Source: Desulfobacteraceae bacterium
GTDB taxonomy: Bacteria; Desulfobacterota; DSM-4660; Desulfatiglandales; JALVMZ01
Assembly: GCA_027032655.1 (NCBI GenBank)
Contig: JALVMZ010000015.1
Location: forward strand, 1 to 21,495
Direction: 5' to 3'
DNA: 21,495 nucleotides
Shown here: piece after piece, positions 14,793 through 21,495 of the stretch
Numbering within the stretch: the first letter of the stretch is position 1
Layout of the letters: each line of letters starts with the position of its first letter
Notes under the pieces: model-generated
What the model saw: only the letters and a program-made list of their open reading frames with translations
Databases searched by the model: none
Told to the model about the DNA's origin: nothing
Translations under genes and position numbers: made by a program

Positions 14793-16280
14793 TTATTCTT
14801 TATCCAGTTTGCCTACGAGTGATAGGGTAAAGGATGCTCCCATGTATTTGAAATGAGGTTGTATCATCATCTTAACCCTATACCATCCAGGCTCACCTTC
14901 AACATCGGATACCTCAATCTTTGCCTTTCTAAGGGGTCTCCTGCTCCTGACTCCTGGAGAAGGATTGTCCTGATCCGATACATACTGACTTATCCATTTG
15001 TTGAGTTCGGTCTCCAGTTCGCCACGATTCTTCCAGGTTCCAATATTCTCCCTCTGGATCACCTTAATGTAATGGGCAAGCCTGCTGACTATGAAATTAT
15101 AGGGGAGCTGGGTTCCCAGTTTGTAGTTCAGTTCAGCCTGCTTTCCCTCAGGTGTGTTTGCAAATTTTTTGGGTTTCTGAACCGAATTGGCAGAGAAAAA
15201 TGCTGCATTGTCGCTTCCCTTTCTCATGGTAAGGGCAATGAATCCCTGCTCGGCCAGTTCAAACTCCCTTCTCTCTGATATGAGCACTTCAGTGGGTATC
15301 TTTGTCTGGAGTTCTCCCATTGCCTCATATTGATAGATGGGCAGATCCTCCACAGCACCGCCCCCTTGTGGGCCTATGATATTGGCACACCAGCGATACT
15401 TTGCAAAGCTGTCAGTGATCCTGCTTGCAAAGGCAAAGGCGCTATTTCCCCACAGGAAACTTGAATCTCCATCTGATACATCCTCTGTGTAATTAAAGCT
15501 CTTGGTGGGATTTGTTTCAGGCTCATAAGGTGTGCGAAGCAGGAATCTGGGAAGCGTAAGCCCAATATTCCTTGCATCTTCTGATTGCCTGAAGGAGTTC
15601 CACTTTATATACTGCGGCATATCAAAGATAGAATCTAAGTCTTTCAGGTTGGGAAGTTCTGAGAAGCTTTTTATTCCAAAAAATTCAGGTGATGCAGATG
15701 CAACAAATGGGGCATGTGCCATGGTGGAGACACTTGCTATGTCCTGAAGCAGTTTTATATCTCTTGCCCCGGGCCCGAATTCATAATTACCCACCATAAG
15801 GGCATAGGGTTGACCGCCAAACTGACCATACTCCTTTGTATATACTGTCTGATATAAGCCGGATTTGACTATTTCAGGAGAGTCCTCAAAATCATCCAGA
15901 AGTTCGTCCTTGCTAACATTAAGTATCTCAACCTTTACATTCTCCCTGAAATCTGTCCTATCAATTAGAAATTTTAAAGATGTCCAGGCAGATTCAAGCT
16001 TCTGAAATTCCTTATTGTGCATTATGGCATCCATCTGCTTGCTGATTTTCTTGTCTATCTGAGCTATCATTTCATCAACCAGGGGAGCAGATACCTTGGC
16101 ACCTTCACGCTCTGGTTTTAAAAGCTCATCAATAAATGCCTGAATACCTCTTTTTGTAACCTCATAACCCTCATCTTCAGGCTTTAGTTTTGTTGCCTGA
16201 ACGATTTCATCTAAAATAGAACCCTCTTCTTTTGCAGTTGCCTCCTGCACGGGGGCTTCCTGTTTCTTTTCTTCAGCCAT
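14793..16280 (-). CDS. tssC: TssC (VipB/IglB/ImpC), large sheath subunit
   Basis: TssC is the larger half of the contractile T6SS sheath heterodimer. The 495-residue length and sequence are canonical: GNYEFGP in the first half, the PRFLLRTPYE segment in the middle, WGNSAFAFASRI, and the C-terminal ASFTLSLVGKLDKE. The extended N-terminus carries a short amphipathic stretch, SILDEIVQATKL at 21-32, in the place where TssC proteins present their recognition helix to the ClpV N-domain. That suggests TssH, encoded in the same operon, recycles the contracted sheath. The gene lies 12 nt after tssB and 22 nt before hcp. Confidence 0.98.
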   Translation of the reverse strand: MAEEKKQEAPVQEATAKEEGSILDEIVQATKLKPEDEGYEVTKRGIQAFIDELLKPEREGAKVSAPLVDEMIAQIDKKISKQMDAIMHNKEFQKLESAWTSLKFLIDRTDFRENVKVEILNVSKDELLDDFEDSPEIVKSGLYQTVYTKEYGQFGGQPYALMVGNYEFGPGARDIKLLQDIASVSTMAHAPFVASASPEFFGIKSFSELPNLKDLDSIFDMPQYIKWNSFRQSEDARNIGLTLPRFLLRTPYEPETNPTKSFNYTEDVSDGDSSFLWGNSAFAFASRITDSFAKYRWCANIIGPQGGGAVEDLPIYQYEAMGELQTKIPTEVLISERREFELAEQGFIALTMRKGSDNAAFFSANSVQKPKKFANTPEGKQAELNYKLGTQLPYNFIVSRLAHYIKVIQRENIGTWKNRGELETELNKWISQYVSDQDNPSPGVRSRRPLRKAKIEVSDVEGEPGWYRVKMMIQPHFKYMGASFTLSLVGKLDKE

Positions 16281-16286
16281 TTTTGT

Positions 16287-16294
16287 TCCTCCTT
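16287..16294 (-). promoter_or_regulatory. Ribosome binding site of tssC, overlapping the tssB stop
   Basis: AAGGAGGA, 6 nt before the tssC ATG. Two bases of the tssB stop codon TAA (16293-16295) belong to this site, which favours coupled translation of the two sheath proteins. Confidence 0.85.
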
Positions 16295-16778
16295 ATTCTT
16301 CAATGCCAAGTTCTTTAAATAGTTTATCTCTTTTGTCTTTATCCTTAACCAGTTCAGATATCTTTTTTCTGAATTCAGGAATATTTCCCAGTGGCCCTTT
16401 AACCGCCTTAAGTGCCTCTCTTATCTCTTTTAATTTTTTAAGCTCTGGCACCTTCTCCACAATCGCATCAGGTGAGAAATCCTTCATCTTTTTAAAGTCA
16501 AGACTGACGCTCATCTCTGCATCTTTTTCATCAGATAATTCGTTTTTAACAGTTGTATCCAGTTTGAGGTTCATACCACCAAGCACATCATCAAAATTGT
16601 TTTTATCAATATTAATGGGTTTTCTATCCTCCAGAGGTGTCTCATCGGGTCTTCCAGTAAAGTCTCCCATAACAAGGACCTTAAGAGGAAGCTCCACTTC
16701 CTCTTTTGCATCTCCTGTTGCTGGTCTGTACACAATGTTTACCCTTTCCTTCGGTGCTACTGATGATTCCTTTGCCAT
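16293..16778 (-). CDS. tssB: TssB (VipA/IglA/ImpB), small sheath subunit
   Basis: TssB pairs with TssC to build the contractile sheath that surrounds the Hcp tube in the cytoplasm and drives the spike out. The 161-residue product has the family's usual length and pattern: an N-terminal KERVNIVYRP strand (about 11-20), a LPLKVLVMGDFTGRPDETPL block (about 26-45), a PINIDKNNFDDVL segment, and an acidic-basic helical C-terminus. The ATG at 16778 follows a strong ribosome binding site. The stop codon TAA overlaps the ribosome binding site of tssC 12 nt ahead, so the two sheath subunits are probably translated together in near-equal amounts. Confidence 0.97.
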   Translation of the reverse strand: MAKESSVAPKERVNIVYRPATGDAKEEVELPLKVLVMGDFTGRPDETPLEDRKPINIDKNNFDDVLGGMNLKLDTTVKNELSDEKDAEMSVSLDFKKMKDFSPDAIVEKVPELKKLKEIREALKAVKGPLGNIPEFRKKISELVKDKDKRDKLFKELGIEE

Positions 16779-16783
16779 AGTTA

Positions 16784-16791
16784 TCCTCCTT
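16784..16791 (-). promoter_or_regulatory. Ribosome binding site of tssB
   Basis: AAGGAGGA on the minus strand, 5 nt before the tssB ATG. It is a near-perfect Shine-Dalgarno sequence and fits high translation of a sheath subunit. It lies in an AT-rich 42-nt gap that follows tssA. Confidence 0.85.
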
Positions 16792-16820
16792 ATCTAAAAA
16801 ATATTTATAAGATTATTTAT

Positions 16821-18353
16821 TCATACGAATTCCACAGCCACGGCTGGATTAAGCAGCGAAAGTTTATTTAGTATACGCTCTTCCATCTCCTTATTTTCAT
16901 CTCTTTTAATACTCCTTATGCCTTTAAGACTTACTTCAAGTGCACTTACGCATATATCCGGGTCCCATTCATCCAGTTTATATTTTTCAATGAGATTTAA
17001 TATGCCATCCACATATGGAAGTATGAGATGCCTTTTCTTTATCTTAAGGAGAAACGCACATATCTCAATATACCAGATAAATTTCTCTGAGACACACGGT
17101 GCACTCTCTATCTGTTTTTTAAACTCCATTAATGCCTGAGATACATCTTTTTTTGCCTTGGCCTGAATCTCCTTTAATGCCTCAGTTCGTATTTCATCCC
17201 TCTTGCCACCCAGATTGATGTTTGATGAAAGTTCCTGGGGCGTTTTTGAGGACTTCATCTCCCTTAACCATTCCAGGGTCTGCTCATCCGCAAAAGGGCT
17301 TCCATCAGAAAAACTCAGTTTTTCAATCCCGGGGAGCTTTTCAACATACCACAGGGTTTCATTTGTCACAGCTTTGGCAGCACGTGATTGATTCAATCCT
17401 GATAGTGCTTCCGCTGTATATCTGCTAAGATCCAGCCAGAACAGAAACTGTGGGACATAGGATTCAGCGCTTTCAATAAGGGCGTTCCAGTTTTGAGAAT
17501 CATATAATGATTTTAGAGCTGATCTGATATTCTCATCAGGAGGTGGAAGCATGGTCTTCCCTCCCTCAGCAATGGGAAGGGTATCAACAGTTAACCATGC
17601 ACATATTCTGTTCAGACGAAAAATTTCTGGATTATAGGGATTCTCTTTTGACATCAAGGTTGTTGCCCTTCCGAGGATATCCAGTGCCTTTTGAAGGAGC
17701 TGGCCTGAATCCTTCTCATCCATATCCTCGTCAACAGGGGGTGGTGTGGTTTCCTGGATAGGCTCGGGTTCAGGAGATTTTTCCTGGACTTCCTGTGGTT
17801 GTTCAGATGCCTCCTGTTCCTCTAAAAGGACAGCGGAAACCTTATCTATTAAAGAGCGAAGTGGAGGCGCACTCTCCAGATTCTCCTCCAGAAACCTGTC
17901 TATGGCATTAAACTGATTGAGTATCTTCTCCCTCTCTTCCTTTTTTGTTACAACAGGCTCAAGTGCCAAGATATGAGCTTCCATCTTTTCCTTCCACCAG
18001 GCGATGGCATTCACTCTTCCCTTTATCCTCTTTTTGGGAGGAAACATATCCTCCCAGAAGTTGGAAAGCAGATCACTCAGTATCTTAACGCCTGGAAATA
18101 TCCCGTTGGTTTTGTCCGTATTTATCAGCGCAATTGAAAGATAGGAGGCAACAGTCAGATCCTTTGATTTATTGCTCAGGATCTGAATGGAGGCATCTTT
18201 TACCTTTTCCCAGTCAGGGGCGCCACCTGCAGTGGGAGAGGATAGTTTCTCTATTTCATTCTGGATGGCCTCATATTCCGGTTCAAACCTTACATCTTCT
18301 CCTTCAGGTTTTTCCTCACTAATAGGAAGCCTTCCCAGTTCAAGTAATTCCAT
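16821..18353 (-). CDS. tssA: TssA, VasJ-type T6SS cap/baseplate-associated protein
   Basis: TssA proteins prime or cap sheath and tube growth, binding the membrane complex, baseplate and sheath end. The 510-residue product starts with an ImpA_N domain (about 9-125): GEDVRFEPEYEAI at 18-30, a PDW at 46-48, and the WEDMFPP plus AIAWW pattern at 100-120. A proline-, glutamate- and glutamine-rich linker (about 178-215) follows. The C-terminal helical region contains an NPEIFRLNRICAWL segment and a PPPDE segment, as in the VasJ/TIGR03362 branch, so this is probably a TssA of the VasJ class. It lacks a transmembrane segment that I can see. An AGAAAGGACAG stretch lies upstream of the ATG at 18353. 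The stop is 42 nt before tssB. Class within TssA is an inference from the C-terminal region; membership in the family is clear. Confidence 0.9.
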   Translation of the reverse strand: MELLELGRLPISEEKPEGEDVRFEPEYEAIQNEIEKLSSPTAGGAPDWEKVKDASIQILSNKSKDLTVASYLSIALINTDKTNGIFPGVKILSDLLSNFWEDMFPPKKRIKGRVNAIAWWKEKMEAHILALEPVVTKKEEREKILNQFNAIDRFLEENLESAPPLRSLIDKVSAVLLEEQEASEQPQEVQEKSPEPEPIQETTPPPVDEDMDEKDSGQLLQKALDILGRATTLMSKENPYNPEIFRLNRICAWLTVDTLPIAEGGKTMLPPPDENIRSALKSLYDSQNWNALIESAESYVPQFLFWLDLSRYTAEALSGLNQSRAAKAVTNETLWYVEKLPGIEKLSFSDGSPFADEQTLEWLREMKSSKTPQELSSNINLGGKRDEIRTEALKEIQAKAKKDVSQALMEFKKQIESAPCVSEKFIWYIEICAFLLKIKKRHLILPYVDGILNLIEKYKLDEWDPDICVSALEVSLKGIRSIKRDENKEMEERILNKLSLLNPAVAVEFV

Positions 18354-18384
18354 TAATAATATCTGTCCTTTCTGTTTTGTTCTG

Positions 18385-21300
18385 TTATCTCAGAGAACAT
18401 TTTACAATCTCCTGAGGTATTTTCCTTGGTATGGTATTAATCAGTTTGACTATATCTGAATAATGTCCCTTAAATTTAAAGGATAACTTAATCCATTCTA
18501 TGTTTTTGTGTTTAAGGTATTCTGAGTGATTAGGAAAATCTTCAGGGACCAGCCTCTTACTTCCTGACCTGAAGTCACTCAGGAATCTGGCAAGTCCCAT
18601 TGCACCGGGATATCTCTTTGTGATTGTTGCATCAGGGAATTTTATTGTCAAAACAACATCTCCGCATTTATCAGGTGTCCACTCCATGTTAAGTCTGTTG
18701 GGGTAGTTATAGTTTTCAAGGGTAAATGCCCCATTTGCACAACTTATACTCAGTGAACTGTAGTAAGGCTCAATGTCTGCTCCTTTATTCACCTCCATTG
18801 GCACTGTTTCAATTACTATGTTATATTTGGTTCTTTTATTGATAGTAACTACTGCACCCCTGTTTAAAAAGGATAGAAATTCCCTTTTAAATGGGATACC
18901 CCTTCTTCTAAAATCCTTACGGGGGGTATATCCCATCGTGTCTTTTCCAATAAATGGTTTAGCCACCTGATTCAGATATTTCCAGACGACTCCATCTCTC
19001 TTATTAAACAGGACATCATTTAGCTTATCAGGGTCTGTCTCTTTTACTGTGCTCAGGACCTTCTCATTCCATTGCTCTTGAAGAAAGCACGCAGTCTCTT
19101 TTGATGCAAACTCCAGAAGAAATCCCAAAGGGCCAAATGCCAGATTATAGATGTATGGATATCCTCTTTTTCTGGTCATTATGTTCTTGAATTTATAATA
19201 TTTCTTGTAAGCATCTATCAGTCCCTGATTCTGTGATGAACCTGACAGAGTCTGAAAACAGCCAGCATACATCTGATAGGCATCCTTTGTGGATGCAGCA
19301 CCAAGCTCTATTTTTTGAAGGGAGTCAATGTATTCGTTCCATGCCTTAGCCTGCTCCTGAATCCTGATTTCTTCTTGTGCCACCTTCTTATCTATCTTCT
19401 TTTCTATGTCTTCTGCCACGGTTTTCTGTTTTACCTTTAAGGAAGCAAGCACAGAGCCCTTCTGTTTTTGTTTTAGCTTCTTTGCTGTTTCCATTACTTT
19501 GTATAAATGATTGAACTCTTTTACCCACAGAGGGGAGAGTCCCTTTGTATTACCCAGTGATGATATCTCTTCATGAAGTCGTTCAATGAGTAAAGAGTAT
19601 GGGTTCTGATTGGTTGGCATGCTGGATGAGAGTTTTTGCCATGATATACTGTCCTGTATTCTTCCTGTTGCATTATGATACTCTTTAATAAAGGAATACC
19701 ATGCATCAAAGAATTTAATAATATACCACTTCCAGAATTCATCAGTCCTGTTTTTGAACTCAGTCAGCACCCCTTTATCATTTAAGGAGTTTTGAAGGAG
19801 TGATATAAATCTTTTGATATTCTCTCTGCCTTCCTTTGTATATGCACCTGGCACATAAATAATATTCTTTTCTCCCCCAATAAACTCCACCTGCCAGAAG
19901 TCATTTAGGTGAATCCTCGGTGTATTTGATATAATATCCTCTACCAGCCAGGACAGATCTTTACCCTTTTTCATTAATAACTGGAGAATCAGGTGATTGT
20001 AATCTCTTAGTTTTTCCTGAAAGTTTAGTCTGTTTTTACTCCATTTGAGGTAGGAGTAATAGATATCGCCAAATTTTTGGGACAGAGGTCCAAGCTCCTT
20101 GTCCTCTTCAGTTAGATTAAAGACCGCCTTTGTAAAGGTAATAAAGTCCTTTTCCAGTTCTTCCTTTTTTCCCTCCAGTGCCTCCTTTAATATGGATGAG
20201 CGAATTACTGCATATCCAATATAGTCAACAAATCTTTTTACAGGGGTATCCCTCTTAATCTTATTTATTGTCATGTTTAATGACATATCAAGTGGATTCA
20301 GGAATCCTTGTTCGAACAGTCTTGTGAAGTGTTGTTTTAGTCTCTTTTCCATATCCAGACTCTGTTTTAACTCAAACCTGGGGATAAACCATTCCCTGTT
20401 CTTTGCCTCAAGATCCAGTATCTCCAGTCTCATTTTATCAAGTTTAAGGAGATTCTCTATCTGGTTTGTTGTAAGCTTGGGAGGGTTGTAAAATGACTGC
20501 TGGAAGCTATTCATTGCACTGAAATTTTTATAGAAAGAAAGGGATAGTATGCCTCCAGCACATATTATTAAAAACAGATATGTCATTAATCCCAGATTGT
20601 TGACTATCCTCCTCCATCTCAGGAATTCTGCAATGGGAGAGAAAAGATTTCTATCTTTTGGAAGAATCCTATCAAAGAAGTCCTTTAAAAATATCCCCTT
20701 TTCCTTTTCAGGTTCTGCTTCTAAGTTCTCTTTTAGTTTTGTTACCTCCAGAAATTCTGATACAGGAGAGCCTTTCCTGAGTGCACTTGAAAAATATATG
20801 CCACGAAAAAGAGGCATCTCCTGATAGGGATTCTCTTCAAAGAGCCCTTCCAGATATGCACTCAGCTTTGGGATGAGTCTTTCAAATTCAATGGGAAACA
20901 TAAGTGCACTTGGATGGAACACTTTGTTCCTGTTTATAAGCAGGAATCTCAGTTCCCTCAGGTGCTTTCCAATGGTCTCATGGCAATCATTTAATATCTC
21001 ATCCCATGATATATTAAATCTCTGATTTGTGTATCCCATGGCCTGGCTCAGTGTCTCTTCTGGAAGGAGTTCAGAAAAATGCGTGAATCCATGCACCAGA
21101 TCCATCTTGGTTACAAGCACATATACCGGGAATTTTGCACCTATTATTCGCATAATCTGGTCTATTCTAAGTCGAATACTCTGACCTATCTCCTTAAGCG
21201 TGTCTCTGTCTCTGGTTAAAAGGTTATCTGCGGATACCACCACAATCACACCATTTAGCGGCTCTTTCTTCCTGTATTTACTGAGAAGGGTCAGGAATTC

Positions 21301-21495
21301 CCGCCATTCTTCTAAGTCAGGTCCTTCTTCAACAGGAATGGCATACCTGCCCGCGGTATCCAGTATTATGGCTTCTTCACAAAACCACCAGTCGCAGTTT
21401 CTTGTGCCTGATATCCCTGAAGCCCTGCTCACTTCAGTAATTGCAGAGGTGATACGGGCATTTTTTATGGCAGAGGTCTTTCCGTTCCTGGATTC
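18385..21495 (-). CDS. tssM: TssM (IcmF/VasK family), inner-membrane T6SS protein, N-terminus missing
   Basis: TssM forms the envelope-spanning channel of the T6SS with TssL and TssJ. The reading frame is open to the window edge, giving 1036 visible residues. A GTG at 21432 is only an internal codon: the 21 codons before it are open and encode NGKTS (visible residues 4-8), the end of a Walker A loop whose first glycine falls outside the window. DTAG (46-49) and TKMD (129-132) match the G3 and G4 motifs of the IcmF nucleotide-binding domain. The RGIYFSS segment near residue 231 is typical of the family. A hydrophobic segment at about 300-321 (nt 20533-20598) is the transmembrane helix that precedes the large periplasmic part. 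The two N-terminal membrane helices of full-length IcmF proteins must be encoded beyond 21495. The gene ends with TAA, 31 nt before tssA. Family assignment is secure; nucleotide hydrolysis is not required in every TssM. Confidence 0.95.
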   Translation of the reverse strand, partial: ESRNGKTSAIKNARITSAITEVSRASGISGTRNCDWWFCEEAIILDTAGRYAIPVEEGPDLEEWREFLTLLSKYRKKEPLNGVIVVVSADNLLTRDRDTLKEIGQSIRLRIDQIMRIIGAKFPVYVLVTKMDLVHGFTHFSELLPEETLSQAMGYTNQRFNISWDEILNDCHETIGKHLRELRFLLINRNKVFHPSALMFPIEFERLIPKLSAYLEGLFEENPYQEMPLFRGIYFSSALRKGSPVSEFLEVTKLKENLEAEPEKEKGIFLKDFFDRILPKDRNLFSPIAEFLRWRRIVNNLGLMTYLFLIICAGGILSLSFYKNFSAMNSFQQSFYNPPKLTTNQIENLLKLDKMRLEILDLEAKNREWFIPRFELKQSLDMEKRLKQHFTRLFEQGFLNPLDMSLNMTINKIKRDTPVKRFVDYIGYAVIRSSILKEALEGKKEELEKDFITFTKAVFNLTEEDKELGPLSQKFGDIYYSYLKWSKNRLNFQEKLRDYNHLILQLLMKKGKDLSWLVEDIISNTPRIHLNDFWQVEFIGGEKNIIYVPGAYTKEGRENIKRFISLLQNSLNDKGVLTEFKNRTDEFWKWYIIKFFDAWYSFIKEYHNATGRIQDSISWQKLSSSMPTNQNPYSLLIERLHEEISSLGNTKGLSPLWVKEFNHLYKVMETAKKLKQKQKGSVLASLKVKQKTVAEDIEKKIDKKVAQEEIRIQEQAKAWNEYIDSLQKIELGAASTKDAYQMYAGCFQTLSGSSQNQGLIDAYKKYYKFKNIMTRKRGYPYIYNLAFGPLGFLLEFASKETACFLQEQWNEKVLSTVKETDPDKLNDVLFNKRDGVVWKYLNQVAKPFIGKDTMGYTPRKDFRRRGIPFKREFLSFLNRGAVVTINKRTKYNIVIETVPMEVNKGADIEPYYSSLSISCANGAFTLENYNYPNRLNMEWTPDKCGDVVLTIKFPDATITKRYPGAMGLARFLSDFRSGSKRLVPEDFPNHSEYLKHKNIEWIKLSFKFKGHYSDIVKLINTIPRKIPQEIVKCSLR

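Noticed and set aside
16303..16797. Plus-strand open frame of 164 codons opposite tssB
   Set aside because: It is complementary to the well-conserved sheath gene, and its Ser/Leu-rich product is a typical shadow of a Lys/Glu/Asp-rich gene.
16779..16820. Internal promoter before tssB based on a TATAAA in the AT-rich gap
   Set aside because: The sequence 17 nt upstream (GAATTC) is a poor -35 match, and AT-rich gaps produce such hexamers by chance.
16835..16846. Small hairpin CAGCC-GT-GGCTG at the end of tssA as a terminator
   Set aside because: The stem is only five base pairs, lies within the tssA coding sequence and is not followed directly by a T-run; the T-rich stretch is about 25 nt away. 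Termination before the sheath genes would also make little sense.
21430..21432. GTG as the start of tssM
   Set aside because: The frame is open upstream to the window edge and encodes the end of a Walker A loop, so the true start lies outside the window.

Overview
The window is one uninterrupted stretch of a type VI secretion system (T6SS) locus. Every supported gene lies on the minus strand, so the operon reads from right to left. Fourteen genes are visible, two cut by the window edges. The gaps between them are only 6 to 70 bases, with overlaps at tssF/tssG (37 nt) and at the two pentapeptide-repeat genes (ATGA). No RNA gene, mobile element, CRISPR array or gene-free stretch over 300 bases was seen. 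A T6SS implies a diderm bacterium. The moderate GC content, the frequent ATA (Ile) and AGG/AGA (Arg) codons and the accessory gene set would suit a Desulfobacterota- or Nitrospirota-like lineage, but the window does not settle the taxon.

Right to centre (21495 to 8499) is the core apparatus, in transcription order: tssM (IcmF inner-membrane ATPase/GTPase-like protein, N-terminus cut off), tssA (VasJ-type cap), tssB and tssC (contractile sheath), hcp/tssD (inner tube), tssE (gp25-like baseplate), tssF and tssG (baseplate wedge) and tssH/clpV (AAA+ sheath disassembly). The genes for the structural proteins needed in many copies (tssB, tssC, hcp) have near-perfect Shine-Dalgarno sequences. The membrane and baseplate genes tssJ, tssK and tssL are absent here and would be expected upstream, beyond the right edge.

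Left part (8474 to 1) is the spike and its accessory module: vgrG/tssI with a long C-terminal heptad-repeat stalk; a 1257-residue protein with an N-terminal DUF2169 domain, charged helical middle regions and a C-terminal pentapeptide-repeat fold; a second all-pentapeptide protein; a DUF3540 protein; a stand-alone DUF4150 PAAR-like protein; and the start of an unrecognised gene running off the left edge. DUF2169, DUF3540, DUF4150 and pentapeptide proteins are known neighbours of VgrG, and DUF2169 proteins act as cargo adaptors in some systems. The simplest reading is that the left half builds and loads the spike tip that the right half fires. No toxin catalytic domain is recognisable inside the window.

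The points most worth following up are the VgrG stalk, encoded by a 21-nt tandem repeat with a 96-nt perfect direct repeat inside it; the unusual DUF2169-coil-pentapeptide architecture with a recurring helix-end motif; the second pentapeptide protein that shares its N-terminal cap; the DUF3540 protein, which looks like a small spike segment; and the unknown gene at the left edge, in the position where an effector or tip component would be expected.
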